Shown: one piece after another, positions 11,113 to 22,475 of the stretch | How the letters are laid out: the number at the start of each line of letters is the position of its first letter | How positions within the stretch are numbered: the stretch's first letter is position 1 | Assembly (NCBI GenBank): GCA_914767885.1 | Contig: CAJZBQ010000051.1 | Coordinates: forward strand, 186,001 to 250,000 | Reading direction: 5' to 3' | DNA length: 64,000 nucleotides | Source: Blepharisma stoltei | Lineage: Eukaryota > Ciliophora > Heterotrichea > Heterotrichida > Blepharismidae | Position numbers and translations under genes: made by a program | The notes under the pieces: generated by a model | The model's database searches: none | What the model saw: only the letters and a program-made list of their open reading frames with translations | Told to the model about the DNA's origin: nothing

Positions 11113-11541
11113 TTAATTAGATAATTCACTAATAAAAGTATGATATGCAGCTTCATTGTGGTAAATTTCAGACAGTCTTGATATGTCAATATCATATTTT
11201 AGCGCCTTGGTTGCTTTATTGAATAATGCTGGATATTCTTTTTTGACTTTAAGCTTGACAAATTGTAGTAATTTGCCGACATCAGTTTCTTCTAGCACTA
11301 CTTCAGTTGTATTATGAATTGCTGGGGATATTGGTGACTGGCTCACAATTTCTTTCTTTTCTTCAATTTTTGGGATCAACGCATTCTTATACTGATTTGC
11401 AAAAGCTTTAGAAAGCTTGTAAATGTTTTTTATTTTTTTCCTCAGTTCTTCATAGTAGTTTTCTCTTTGCTGCTCTGCTGTTTCTATATCCATATTCAGA
11501 TCTTTATTATTAGACCAGATATCATTGCCTAGGTTTTCCAT
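11113..11541 (-). CDS. hypothetical protein, helical
   Basis: 142 residues from ATG at 11541, TAA at 11113, only 8 bp upstream of the RCC1 start, so the two share orientation and a very short gap. The sequence is charged and helical (YYEELRKKIKNIYKLSKAF) with a conserved-looking C-terminal half (LLQFVKLKVKKEYPALFNKA). No domain recognised and no insert needed. Confidence 0.7.
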   Translation of the reverse strand: MENLGNDIWSNNKDLNMDIETAEQQRENYYEELRKKIKNIYKLSKAFANQYKNALIPKIEEKKEIVSQSPISPAIHNTTEVVLEETDVGKLLQFVKLKVKKEYPALFNKATKALKYDIDISRLSEIYHNEAAYHTFISELSN

Positions 11542-11605
11542 ATTCAAAATATAAGAAAATGATTATAATATAAGTAAATATGTAATGAACTAATTAAGTG
11601 AACTT

Positions 11606-12803
11606 TTAATCGTCTTCTTCCTCTTCTTTAATATGCTGTTTTTATAAATAATATTACTTGATAAATTTTTATCTAAATGTAGATTTTATATAATATTGTT
11701 ATTTTTTATAGGATATTTTCCAATAAATCCATTTTCTTGAAATCTGATAGTGAAAATTTTCCTCCGTCGCCATCACGAGTTTTAATTATGGTTCCAAGTA
11801 ACTGCCATACATTTGAGAGCTCTTCTCTCAGCTTTGCGTTTTCTTCTTTAAGAGCATTGATCTGGGTTTCTAACTCAGTGCTTTTCTGCTCTTTCGTGTC
11901 TTTATGGTGCAGCTCTGAAATAGCCATTCTCGGCATATCGGTGTTTTCTTCGTTATTTCTTCCAATTCTTCTTATAGTTGTTGATTTCTGCCCAGCTTGT
12001 TGGCGATCTTCATTGTTTACAGCTACTGAGTCTAATTTTTCTAATCATAAATGATACAAAATTTTTTCTTTAGAATCCTTGGTTTTTACCATACAAGGAT
12101 TCATAAAGATCGATAACTGTGTGAGTTTCGGAAATCCTTTTAAAACGTCTAAGGTGTTATCAAAGCTGAAAATCTGGTTATTACTGATTTTTAAGCATAA
12201 AATTCTTTTGCATGCTCTCAAAGGTGAAATGTCTTTTATTTTGTTGTGGGCTGCTTTAAATGTACTTAGTCTAATTAACGATTGCAATGGGGATAAATCT
12301 TCGATACTGTTATTGTTGACATTAAGGTATCGTAAATTGGTACACTGGCCTACCCCACGTAAGCTTGTTATATAGTTATCAGACAAGTCTAGAACTTTCA
12401 AATTGAAGAGCCTTGATAAGTTGATGTGATCATTAGTCTCGAATTGGCTCAAACCTTTACCACTTAACTTGAGTTCTTTTAAGGCACCAAGGTTGGGAGA
12501 TTTTGATAATTGCAAGATTCGTTTTTCTGTTAATGTACCAATGTCGCTTAAAGGATTTTCAGGAATTTTTACATCTGTTAAGATTGATGACAAGTTTCGT
12601 TTAGATTGAGTCGAAGGAAATGGAGCCGACTCGTCACCAAAGCTTAAGAAGCTAGAACTTGAAGAAGTTCTACCGTTGTGGCCATTGTCTCCTTCAGGAT
12701 CATCAGCTTGGTAGCACACATGCCGACGTTCAATGTGAGCTTCAAGCTCGCTACGTGATTCGAATTCTTGATAATCAAAAGGACATGAATAGCTTCCTTG
12801 CAT
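11606..12803 (-). CDS. C2H2-finger / leucine-rich-repeat protein
   Basis: Starts MQGSYSCPFDYQEF. A C2H2-like finger lies at residues 7-30 (CPFDYQEFESRSELEAHIERRH). SDS22-type leucine-rich repeats follow at about 110-240 (LKVLDLSDNYITSLRGVGQ, LRYLNVNNNSIEDLSPLQ). UGA=Trp at 12045 continues the frame (LYHLWLEKLDS) into a coiled coil (INALKEENAKLREELSNV). A TA-bounded 82-bp IES (11634-11715) then exposes an acidic end, LLENIKEEEEDD, with TAA at 11606-11608. LRRs mediate protein binding; target unknown. Confidence 0.78.
11634..11715. other. IES, 82 bp, TA-bounded
   Basis: TA at 11632-11633 and 11714-11715. Length 1 mod 3 as needed. It replaces an abrupt NIL-stop by the acidic tail NIKEEEEDD. Confidence 0.6.
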
Positions 12804-13145
12804 ATTTGTTGTTTACTAATGGCTAAAATTTAGTCCACATAACGTGTTATAAAAGAAGGTGATTGGATAAAGCAATAGAATATTTATGAAAATATTATTC
12901 GAAGAACCAGAGGTATAAAGCTTATTATTGGTAGGTGGTAAAATATGAAATTTAACAAATTTTATTACATAAATTTTTTAATAAAAATTTAGAATAATGA
13001 TTAAGTTAATGGAAATTTCATTATTAAACAGATTTAACACGTAAAACTTATTTAATTTGAAAACTGAAATTATTCAGTAATTTAATAGTTTTCTCCATGC
13101 TCTTTATATCTTTAATTCTCTATATTACTGAATAATTTATTAATT
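12804..13145. promoter_or_regulatory. shared 5' region of two divergent genes
   Basis: 342 AT-rich bp between divergent start codons; no motif recognised. Confidence 0.35.
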
Positions 13146-14020
13146 ATGGACACTAAAGACCGAATAATCAAGGAGCTTCAAAGACACATACATGAACTAT
13201 CAGAGGAAAATAAATTACTTAAACAAACTGTGCAGCACCTTCAATGTCAAATTAAAGAATTGGAATCTAAAGTCTTATCAGAATCTCCAAAAATTAATTC
13301 TTCAAATCAGTCAGAGAATCCGCCTACAGCTGAACATAACCAAGAAGTTCTCCAACATATAGAAATGGACAATTTATCCTTCTTTCAGTCACTAATTTCA
13401 AGCGGTTTATCAGTTGATCACTATTTTAACGAATTAGGGACTTTTTTAATTCATGAAGCTGTGAAGTCAGGAGCTATTAAAATTATCCATTATTTAGCAT
13501 CAAGATGCAATCTATGCCTTTAATTATATAAATAAATTAATAATATAAATATTCCTATCGATTAGCCGTTATCCTGTTTATTATATGAAAATAGGATTCG
13601 AGCTATCATAAGGGCACCTATATTCCTTATAATTAGGTATAAATTAATATAAAAAATTTTAATAATTATACAAAACATTTTTTCTTTAAAAAAGGCTAAA
13701 AAGGAATAAATAATATCACTGCTGATGGTGAAACACCATTAACCCTTGGAGCTGAACTAGATAAGCATGACTCAATCTGCATGCTTTTGCAGACTGGTAG
13801 AGACAAAGTTGATTTAGAGCACAAAAATAAGCAAGGCTTAACAGCTTTGCAAATTGCAGTGAAAAAAGGAAACAAAGAAATCGTAGGTTTGCTATTAGAG
13901 CATGGAGCTGATATTACAGTAACTACTGTACTTGGAGATTCTCTATTAAGACTAGCCCAGCACGCTGGACATCAAGAGCTAGTTTTATTGCTCGCAAATT
14001 CAGGCGCTTCATTAAGATAA
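13146..14020 (+). CDS. coiled-coil / ankyrin-repeat protein
   Basis: N-terminal coiled coil (IKELQRHIHELSEENKLLKQ), then ankyrin repeats: FLIHEAVKSGAIKIIHYLAS, and after a 194-bp IES NITADGETPLTLGAELDKHD, KQGLTALQIAVKKGNKEIVG, LGDSLLRLAQHAGHQELVLL. About 227 residues. TAA at 14018-14020. Ankyrin repeats are protein-binding modules; partner unknown. Confidence 0.82.
13515..13708. other. IES, 194 bp, TA-bounded
   Basis: TA at 13513-13514 and 13707-13708. Length 2 mod 3 as needed to join SRCNL to NNITADGETPL inside an ankyrin repeat. The middle holds a partly self-complementary stretch around 13555-13635. Confidence 0.75.
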
Positions 14021-14075
14021 ATTAATTATAATAAACGCCCATTTTTTGTGTTGAAAACGAATAAATCTAATAAAA

Positions 14076-15308
14076 ATGCTGGTTTTTCTTCTTTTTTTGC
14101 ATGTGGCGATTGGGAAGCAAGTAAGCACAAAGTTCAGATTTGACGAGCAAAATCCATGAAAATATCTCACAAAGTTTGCTGTAGGAGTTGGCAATGCTAA
14201 TTGGGAATTAAACGTGACAGTGGTAGATCCAGTTGATCCTACAGCTAAAGAAAGAATTCGGCCAGCTCTAGTTATATATCTAGACGATCAATTAGAAGAG
14301 ATTTCCAGCATCAATGATTGTGAAGGAAAACTAGCATTAAGCAAAAAAGTCCAAAATTTCAGTGTGTCATACAACGGGGAGCACACTTATATCAAAGGGA
14401 CTTTTACCCAAAAATCACGTCCTCATGTATGGTATTATGTCCTTGCTGACTGCAAAGGTTCAAGCAAAGGCGCCAAGCTAAAAGTCAATATCCATTTAAC
14501 AGGAACTGACGATTCTGAGTTCTCTATTGAAGAAGAAGGATTAGTATATTTATATCCAATTGTCACTGTAATTTTCTTTTTATCACTGTCACAGAATTTG
14601 AAGAGGATGATTAATAGATTCCAAAAAACAGAAAAATTAGATAAAATCTCAGTTGTCTTGAATTTATCTATTTTTTGTGAATTTTCAGGAATGTTGTGTA
14701 AAATTGCTCATCTGTGGATTTATTCTATTAATGGAAAAGGAATTTTTATAGTGAATTTTTTAAGCCAAGCTTTAGAAATGGTTTCTAGCTTGATTGTAAC
14801 TATTATGTTTATTGTAATTGCAAAAGGCTGGATATTAAAGCATAAAGAGCTACCTAGAGCTGAAGTAATAATCCCTATAGCTCTTATAGTCTTAGTCGCA
14901 AATATTGTGATTATTTTATATGGAACTATGACTGACGATTCTCACAATAAATTCAGCGATTATGAAGGGACTGCTGGGATGATGCTGATTTTATTAAGGG
15001 TTGCATTGTGGTGCTGGTTTTTATATCTTATATGAATCCTTTATAATTCTCAACAAAATAGAGAAAGCACATTGAGTTTTATCATAAATTTCGCATTTAT
15101 CGCTTCTGCTTACTTTTTAGCTTTTCCTTTACTTGTATTGGTTTCTACGATATTCAAAAATTATTTGAGAAACAAATTAGTAAGCTTAGGAAGTGAGGTA
15201 ATACAGATTATTGTTTTTATTTTCCTTACGCACTTATTTGGGAATACTAGCTCATTTTACAAAATTTCGACCCTATCACATAGTGATCTTCCGGGAAAGT
15301 CTCATTAA
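14076..15308 (+). CDS. seven-transmembrane protein, GOST/GPR180-like
   Basis: ATG at 14076, upstream of other candidates, adds a signal peptide (MLVFLLFLHVAIGKQ). UGA=Trp at the NPW codon near 14160 and at 15033. A luminal domain of about 150 residues is followed by several hydrophobic segments (YLYPIVTVIFFLSLSQ, ALEMVSSLIVTIMFIVIA, VIIPIALIVLVANIVIILYG, LSFIINFAFIASAYFLAF, VIQIIVFIFLTHLFG). It ends LSHSDLPGKSH with TAA. Signal peptide, luminal domain and seven TMs fit the GOST/intimal-thickness-receptor superfamily; that assignment is by architecture and weak motif memory. Confidence 0.65.
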
Positions 15309-16287
15309 TTTAACTAATTTAGGATTATTTATAATTTGATTAAAAGGTAAATAATATATAGAAAGCATTATTTTATTCACGATTATAATTATTTATACAA
15401 AATTGCTTGATGTATAAATTCAGAGATATAGCCTAAAAATTCTGCTTTATGCTATGAGGCTAAACCTTTGTTTTAACTTATATCGATTTATGAAAATCTT
15501 TAAAAATGGTGATTTTAATTATTTTATGAATGTTTCATAAAAGTTTTTTTTGCATTAAATTTTATTTTTGCTGTTGACTCAGATACCTTTTTTAATTATT
15601 AAAATTCGGAATAAGAACATATTTTGAAGTAATAGCGTAGCTAAAATTTAAAAAAATACATTAATTTTTTAAATTTCTTTAAGCCAATAGTCTTGGTTTA
15701 TAAAATTCTAATAATGCTTTTCTATTTTTGTAAGAAATTATTACGAAGCAAATAAAATTTGCTATGAAGAATGCATTATTTATTATTTCTTCTTATATGG
15801 TTTTATTTTATTTTAATTATAAAAATCATATTTACCATCTATCTTAAATAATTAATTAACAACCCTTCTAAAATCTTTTTTAAAATAAACAAAATAATTC
15901 TTTATTTATTATTTTCAGATCATAAGAAGAATAAAAATAGCTCATGCCATTTGCCGGCTCATTTACTGGCCTTTGAAAAAAAGGTCACCTTAAATTGGGA
16001 GAAATAGATGAAAAATTATAAATTTCACAAGATAGGCAGAATTTAAATTCTTTTATTCTCTATTTGAAGAATAGTTGAAAATTATCAATTAAAGCCAAGG
16101 AAATTAGAATTTTCTTAGAAATATCCAATTTTCTATCCCTGCTTATTTGTGGCCATTTCTGAAATAATCTTAATCTTTAAATAAATATCGGCAAATCAAT
16201 TCGGCTGGTGTTTGATAAAGTTCTAAATATAGCTTCTTCATAGATAAGCTATTGTAACTCTTATCTAATTAATGGTTTAAATAATAA
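15309..16287. other. about 1 kb AT-rich non-coding region
   Basis: No ORF with coding character on either strand. It may hold intergenic IESs, which cannot be recognised without a disrupted gene. Confidence 0.5.
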
Positions 16288-17088
16288 ATGTCATCGAATG
16301 ATCGACGAACTTGGTCATTGGAGGTAATTCATATTTAGGAAGATGAGGCGATCAAAGAACTTGTCCTTGGTATGGGAATCAGCAAATGGTGCCAGGTCGC
16401 AGGTCTCCTCAAAAAGCAATATGGGATCAAGAATCGGACTGGAAAACAATGTAGGGAACGATGGCACAATCATCTCGATCCTTCCATAAACAGAGACCCC
16501 TGGACTCCAAAAGAAGATAAACTAATCCTAGAACTCCAAAAAAAACACGGAAACAGCTGGTCTGAAATCGCAAAGTTTCTCCCTGGCCGCACAGATAATG
16601 CAATTAAAAACCGTTTTTATTCCACGATTAGAAGGAATCTACGGAAATTCAACAGGAAAAGACCAAAAAGCTTAAAAATTACAGGACCGCTTAAAAGCAT
16701 CCTTAAAGACAGTGAAACTGTCGAGCTTATTTTTAAAGAAAAAGCTCCTCCAAGAAGAAAAGCTTATAAGGATGAAGAAGACTCATCAGATTCTGAAAGT
16801 CTTTCTGGGTCTTTTGAAGAATTGGAACAACAAAAGGGTGATACAAAAAATATCGCCATATCAGAAACTGATGAAACAGCACTGTCAGTTACAAACACCT
16901 GTACAGTTTTACAAGAAAATATTCAAAATATTGATGCATATAATACTACTTACAGTTCTAGCGTTGAATGTAGTTATCCTTTTGTAAATTACAGAAATGC
17001 CATCCAGTGGCAATATTATACATCAGCATGGGCAAGCTATATGAATCTCAATATGATTCAGCAATTCCAAAGATTGCTTTCACAATAG
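16288..17088 (+). CDS. R2R3-type Myb DNA-binding protein
   Basis: ATG at 16288, a 15-nt intron at 16324-16338, stop TAG. After splicing R2 reads RTWSLEEDEAIKELVLG...GKQCRERWHNHLD and R3 reads RDPWTPKEDKLILELQKKHG...GRTDNAIKNRFYSTIRR, with the three spaced Trp of each Myb repeat (first W of R3 in PWTP). A basic stretch and an acidic Ser-rich region (DEEDSSDSESLSGSFEELEQ) follow. Nuclear transcription regulator by family; targets unknown. Confidence 0.93.
16324..16338 (+). other. 15-nt intron
   Basis: GTAATTCATATTTAG. Removal joins TWSLE to EDEAIKEL in the first Myb repeat; unremoved it brings an in-frame TAG. Confidence 0.95.
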
Positions 17089-17406
17089 TATAAAGTTCAG
17101 TAGATAGACAGTATAAATTAAAAATTTTACTAAAAGTTGTTAGATTAAGTCTCTTCTTAAGTAAAAATGAATAATAAGCCAAAATTTTGCCAAATTCAAA
17201 AACAAATTAACTCATTAAGAAATTCAGTGAACTGTAAGGAGAAAAAAGAAAATTTAGATGAGCTATAAAGACGAGACAGCGACGAGCAAAAATTAATAAT
17301 TATTATTCTAAATATACAATGAAATTAAAAACATTAATGATTTGTTTATTGTATTTTTAGAAATTTTATGCGAAAAGTTAAAATTAATTAAAAATTATTT
17401 TTTGCT
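17089..17406. other. AT-rich intergenic region
   Basis: Holds only a 33-codon ORF (17167-17268) that I do not call a gene. Confidence 0.4.
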
Positions 17407-17835
17407 ATGCTTAAAAGCTTAAGCTCTAGAAAAAGTTCTTACAGTAGATCTCCGAAGCATCTTTTACTACCTTCCATAACTCCTAAAAGTGTCCGAGGCA
17501 GCTTCCAAGTAGAAGATCCTCATTTTTCCCAATTATCAACCTTTGCAGGACGTGAAATAAGGCTAAAATCATCATATGCTACCAAAGAAATTTTACGAAG
17601 GAGATCTATAAACTTATCAGCCGAAGACAAAATTAATTCTCGATCAAACTCGCCTAAACCTAGGAGAAAAAATATGAACTCTCAATTGCCGTCTATAAAG
17701 GAATATTTAGAAAAACTACAAAAAACTGATAATGATAAACAAAAGACTGATAATGTCACTTCTGCTTCGGTTCAAGTTAAAAAGTCAGTCTCGCGAATAC
17801 GAAAATTAATAAGTCATTGCTATACACCTGCATAG
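17407..17835 (+). CDS. hypothetical basic Ser-rich protein
   Basis: 142 residues, basic and Ser/Arg-rich at the start (SLSSRKSSYSRSPKHLLLPS), with SP/TP sites and a short helix (IKEYLEKLQKTDND). Stop TAG. No domain recognised; looks like a disordered, possibly phosphorylated protein. Confidence 0.6.
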   Translation: MLKSLSSRKSSYSRSPKHLLLPSITPKSVRGSFQVEDPHFSQLSTFAGREIRLKSSYATKEILRRRSINLSAEDKINSRSNSPKPRRKNMNSQLPSIKEYLEKLQKTDNDKQKTDNVTSASVQVKKSVSRIRKLISHCYTPA

Positions 17836-18293
17836 ATTCAAAAATCCGAGAAAAGAGCGCCTTTATTGATTTTAATTTATTATTGTTAAAGATAAGTAAA
17901 TCATCGCCAAAACATTTTTTCATTAAAATTTATAGCTTATTGAGGATACTTAAGTAGAATTTATACCTCTATATTTATTTATATAATTTATTTAACATTA
18001 ATTTCTCCAATGGAATTCTTTATCAATTTCATCAGAAAAAATGAATTGATAAATCTATGTTAATTGAGATTTAAATTTAATAGAACATTAAGCGGCTTTA
18101 AACAATGATAATTTATCAAAGTCTTGATTGAACACTGAAAAAGGCTGAAAATATATGATGTAAGATACCATTTATTCTTTAATATTTTTCTATTATTTCA
18201 TTATAATTACATATTTATATAATAAAACATTCTAATATGAGATCTTAATGATATTTCTAACAAATTCCCCTTCTAAATCTGCATTGGATTATA
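17836..18293. other. AT-rich intergenic region
   Basis: 458 bp between two plus-strand genes; nothing recognised. Confidence 0.45.
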
Positions 18294-19157
18294 ATGAATA
18301 AAAAACTCAGTATAAATGGAAATGATTTCTTCCTAATTGAAAGAGGGAACTCACCTTCATTTCTCACTGAAGATAAGCTTAAATGTTCTATCTGTATGAG
18401 TATTATGAATAGAGAAGAAGGAGAAAGTCATCAATGCCAGTCTCCAATGGCTCAACCACACTTTGCTAATTTTACTCACTCTGAAAAGAAAGGTATGTTT
18501 ATTTGCAAGACTTGCGGAAAAGAAATACATCAGCTTATGGTCAGACCTCATGCAAATATTCATAATTCAAATAAATCAAAAGAATCACCTATTCCTAAGC
18601 ACGTTGCTAAAAAATCTGCAGGAGTCCAAGGAAAAATTGAACAGGAAGAGTTGTTAATAATAAATTCGAAAAATCCTCTAGAGCAAAATAACTTTAATAG
18701 GATTGTAGTTGAAGAGTCAGCCTTACAGCAGAATGGCAGACCAGATCCTGTGAATTCTTTAAATATTCTGCCAAGAATAATTGAGGAATATCAAATAGCA
18801 AAGAAAAAGCCAAATAGTGATGGAAGCTTGGAAGAGCGAGAGCCTAATGAAATAATGAGAGAAAGCAAAGAAAAAGAAGCAAATAAATCGCAAGAAAATG
18901 CTATAAAAATAATAAATGATCGTGAAATGCTGCCAGAAAGATCTTTTATAAGGGCAGATATAAATTTACCTGAAAACCCTAAACTTCCTTTAAAAAGACA
19001 AAGAAATGCTACAAAATCTCCTACTCTAAAAATTATTAAACAAGCTCGACGAATACAGATCATTCTTGAAAGATTAGTTACAGTTAATAAAAGAGTTATA
19101 TCAGCAGATACTAAAGCAGCATTCAAGAAATTATATAAATTGGCTTTTATTAACTAA
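18294..19157 (+). CDS. hypothetical protein with Cys/His clusters
   Basis: 287 residues. N-terminal CSICMSIMNREEGESHQC and CKTCGKEIHQLMVRPHANIH look like two zinc-binding Cys/His fingers (residues 30-90). The rest is charged and disordered, with a basic C-terminal helix (KAAFKKLYKLAF). Uninterrupted. Function unknown; zinc binding is inferred from spacing only. Confidence 0.7.
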   Translation: MNKKLSINGNDFFLIERGNSPSFLTEDKLKCSICMSIMNREEGESHQCQSPMAQPHFANFTHSEKKGMFICKTCGKEIHQLMVRPHANIHNSNKSKESPIPKHVAKKSAGVQGKIEQEELLIINSKNPLEQNNFNRIVVEESALQQNGRPDPVNSLNILPRIIEEYQIAKKKPNSDGSLEEREPNEIMRESKEKEANKSQENAIKIINDREMLPERSFIRADINLPENPKLPLKRQRNATKSPTLKIIKQARRIQIILERLVTVNKRVISADTKAAFKKLYKLAFIN

Positions 19158-19183
19158 CTAGTCATAATTTTCTAATCTCCGAA

Positions 19184-21364
19184 CTACATTATTACTATTC
19201 TTTTTCTGTCCAGCCCAGATTCCAATAAATTTGCTTCTACAAACCTATTAAACCCTGACGGTCCACATATCCAAGCTCTTTTTGGGTTATTTTTCCCAAG
19301 CTTCACCATAATCTCTGGTATATTTTGATTTCCCTTTTCACTGGTAAAAATTAATATAAGCTTAAATATATTTTCATCAATTACCTGCTCTGTAGCTTTT
19401 AATAAATCAATCGCAAACGCATCTTTTCGGGACCCAAAGGAAACATAAAGCATTAATTTAAATTCATGAGGATTTTCCCTATTTACCCATAAATAACGCA
19501 CTAAATCTAAAAATGGAATTAATCCAGTGCCCCCTGCAACGGCAAGAAAGCTGCCAGATAAATTATCAATCCCTAGTCCAGGTCCTAAAGGTCCTTTTAA
19601 TAATATAGTATCGTTTATAAGTAAATTATTCAAATAGTTACTAACAACCCCAAGTGGATATACCTTAAAAATAAATTTCAAGCCTTTTTTCTCTTTATTT
19701 ATAGGCTCACTAACCTCATAACCTTCAGCAAGAATTTCTTGTCTTCATTTGTCTAAATTTACAAAAAAACAGCTGTAATATCGAGAAATATTTTTTCTTT
19801 TATCAAAAACATTAGAAAATGATAGAGGCATCATCAATTTAAAGTGTTTTCCAAGCCATTCTGCTTTTTCTCAATTTTCGTTCATTTCAAATTCATCTGA
19901 AGTCATTGTGATAATAAAATGGTTTTCATTAATTTGATTTTTTTCAATAATTTTTCAGGTCATTAAATTTTGGTTGGATTTGTTTGTGCTGATTAAAAAA
20001 TTTTTTGGGTAGGGAATAGTGGCAATAGATAAATGGCCAGCCATTTCTAAGGCTTGGATTGTATGGGTATAAGGGTTGTAGTTTTTTTGGCTACTGCAGC
20101 CTATCATGTATTTTCCTACATCTTCTCCAATAACATTTTTTAGCATATTATAGCCTCCTGGATGATCATATTTGAACCAAGTAATATCTAATACTAGTTC
20201 TTCAAGAAATACATATTCTCTGTCTTCTTTGCTAATTTTCTCTATAGCTTCAATATGAGATAATTGTTTATTTCTTCTAAAATAAAAGGATAAAAATCTT
20301 CAATAAGGGCTAATCTGATGTCTAAATTCAAAAAGTAAAATTGGTCCAATTACCGCAAACATAAAGCCAATATATGTTTTATTTTGGCTATCATCATATA
20401 ATTCCCAGCCAAATTTATTATTTACAAGGGCAGAAATCAACAATCCCCATCCGACCACCTGATGCAATTTCCTTGCATAAGAAATAGGAAGCAATTGTTT
20501 GGAAAAAATTTTCGAAAAAAATGCTGCAAGCCCCAAAACCCCTTCTCCTACAACTAAAGATAGGATAATAAGCCCGATCACCATATGAGCTTGATTATCT
20601 TGATCATCCATTGGCAATATCGCCTCCTCATCTTGGTATCTTTTGCTTGCACTTCACATAGTCAATCCAATAGTAGCAGCCATCAATAAAAAATGAATAA
20701 TTAAATACCACGGACCCCATCATTTAAAATATCTCGAAAAAATAATTCCGATTGGAACTGCACAAGTCCACATAACAGTCAAAATGAGCCCATGTGTATG
20801 TCTGTCATCATCTATACTTGAAACTCCAGCAACAACTGGAGCATCTGGATTTAATGCAACCGTAATATGAGCTGCTTATTAATTACTCTCAATATCATGC
20901 TGAACCCATGACTTTTTGCTTTCAGTTGCACATATCATATCTATTGTTGAATTCGGGACTATTACAGAATCATATTTATCGCCAGTATCTAAAAGTCGTG
21001 AAACAATCGCCATAAAGCCATAATTTGTAAAATTAAATGACTCAAGGTGGACGTCATTTTTTCCACCTAAAGACTCATCGTCTGGAGGAGTGTCTTCTGT
21101 TGAGGAATATAAGTCCATTGCTGTGAGGGTGTTAGAAGATTGGCTTGAAAGGAGAACTATCATATCAGCACTATACATATCAGAACCAAAGCCGATGCCA
21201 CATCATCCTGCACTGCACTATATGGATTTTACATTGAAGCTGAATCTTACGCTTGTTTGGTTAAATTCGAACCCTATGTCAAGCTTAGAGCATAAGTTTA
21301 CATAGTTATAGGAAAAAACGAAAATGGGAAGGCATAGGAAAACACCCATTCTTAACAGATTCAT
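19184..21364 (-). CDS. DOMON / cytochrome b561 / cytochrome b5 / NAD(P)H reductase fusion
   Basis: ATG at 21364 with signal peptide (MNLLRMGVFLCLPIFVFS). Two 15-nt introns (21218-21232, 20872-20886). Domain order: DOMON-like luminal domain (CSAGWCGIGFGSDMYSADMI); b561-type multi-TM region with spaced His (DDDRHTHGLILTVMWTCAVP, AHMVIGLIILSLVVGEG, YARKLHQVVGWGLLISAL); cytochrome b5 with the HPGG haem motif (WFKYDHPGGYNMLKNVIGED); ferredoxin-reductase-like FAD/NAD(P) domain (GGTGLIPFLD, YVSFGSRKD, CGPSGFN). UGA=Trp at several places. Stop TAG at 19184-19186. Inferred role: transmembrane electron transfer from cytosolic NAD(P)H to a luminal or extracellular acceptor. Confidence 0.85.
20872..20886 (-). 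other. 15-nt intron
   Basis: GTAATTAATAAGCAG on the coding strand. Removes two tandem TAA codons and joins QHDIE to THITVALNPD. Confidence 0.93.
21218..21232 (-). other. 15-nt intron
   Basis: GTAAAATCCATATAG on the coding strand. Removal joins VRFSFN to CSAGWCGIGFG in the DOMON domain. Confidence 0.93.
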
Positions 21365-22459
21365 TAGATTTTTTTATATAATAACAAAAAAATATGAAAT
21401 TTTATGGTAAGGTGAGTGAGATAATAATAAACTTGAAGCTGATAATTATTATATATAATAATTAGAGTAAGAATGAGTTAGTATATAATTTAATCTGATA
21501 TAAATATACATACTAATCCAATAATATTATATTTTCTATCTAATTTGCTTTATTTTGTAATCTTCTGATAAACTATTGATTTATTATAAATAATTGTAAT
21601 TATTTTCTATTATATCAGAAAATTAGAAATAAGTAAAATATTAATAAGTAATAAATAACCGTGTCTAAATGCATTTAAAATAAAAGAATTTTGTATGAAT
21701 TTAAATTATAGTTTTCTGTTTAAAATTTTAAAATCCTATGAATTTGACTTATAATAAATGATTATTTAAATATGATATTGAAACAAAAAATTAATAAGAT
21801 AAGTGCAGTCTACCTAAGCCATATTTATCAAAAACTTTTTATGTTTATTATTTAATCTTATAAAATACTAGAATCCTGTTTTATTAGAAATTTTTAAGAG
21901 TTCAAATAATTTATTATTATTGACTTTAAGAGATAGATCTGTCTATAATTAATATTAATTTATCTCAATCTTAATTAACTGTGCGTCTATATACACAGTT
22001 TAATAAGGATATTTTTATCCTTCATCTTTTTGACCTTTCATCATTATTATTAGCATTTGGTTCTTTATTTCCCTTTTGTAAATAAAATCTTTAAAAATTA
22101 GCAAAGCCTTTAATAAAAATTTCTAATAAAAATTCTTTTCATGAACGAAAATTCTATGAACTGCAAAGCTTGATTCTAAATGTAGCACCTGCTCACAGAT
22201 TCCTCATCCAATTTAGGTCAAAGAAAACCAATGGTGATCTTACGCTGTTACTGTCCTGAAATTCTATAATCACAATCTCCAACACTTTCCATTCAATGTA
22301 TGTGCCTCCAAAATCCTCAACAAATGCCAAATCTGCTGTTTATTTCTGTTAATTTTGGTGCGAGGTTCCAAAAATGGAATTGTGGTATTTCAATATATTT
22401 CGTGTCCTGAGTGCGGGTACTCCTGCTAATCCCCATGAAGTCACTTGAAAATTCAGAAG
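21365..22459. other. about 1.1 kb AT-rich non-coding region
   Basis: No coding ORF. A GC-richer stretch at about 22180-22450 precedes the transposon at 22476 and may be another old insertion; its ends are not visible. Confidence 0.45.
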
Positions 22460-22475
22460 TATAGGAAACGCTAAC

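Noticed and set aside
11636-11710. TATAAAAA repeats as boundaries of the insert in the LRR gene
   Set aside because: Any excision between them leaves the in-frame TAA; the TA pair at 11632/11714 restores an acidic tail instead.
12079-12375. Plus-strand ORF opposite the LRR gene
   Set aside because: Shadow of the LRR repeats; the minus strand has the domain signal.
13555-13640. tRNA or structured RNA in the ankyrin-gene insert
   Set aside because: Some self-complementarity but no cloverleaf or conserved tRNA elements seen.
17167-17268. 33-codon ORF MNNKPKFCQIQKQINSL
   Set aside because: Short, no support beyond composition; a similar ORF could arise by chance. Could be part of a broken exon, but no junction was found.
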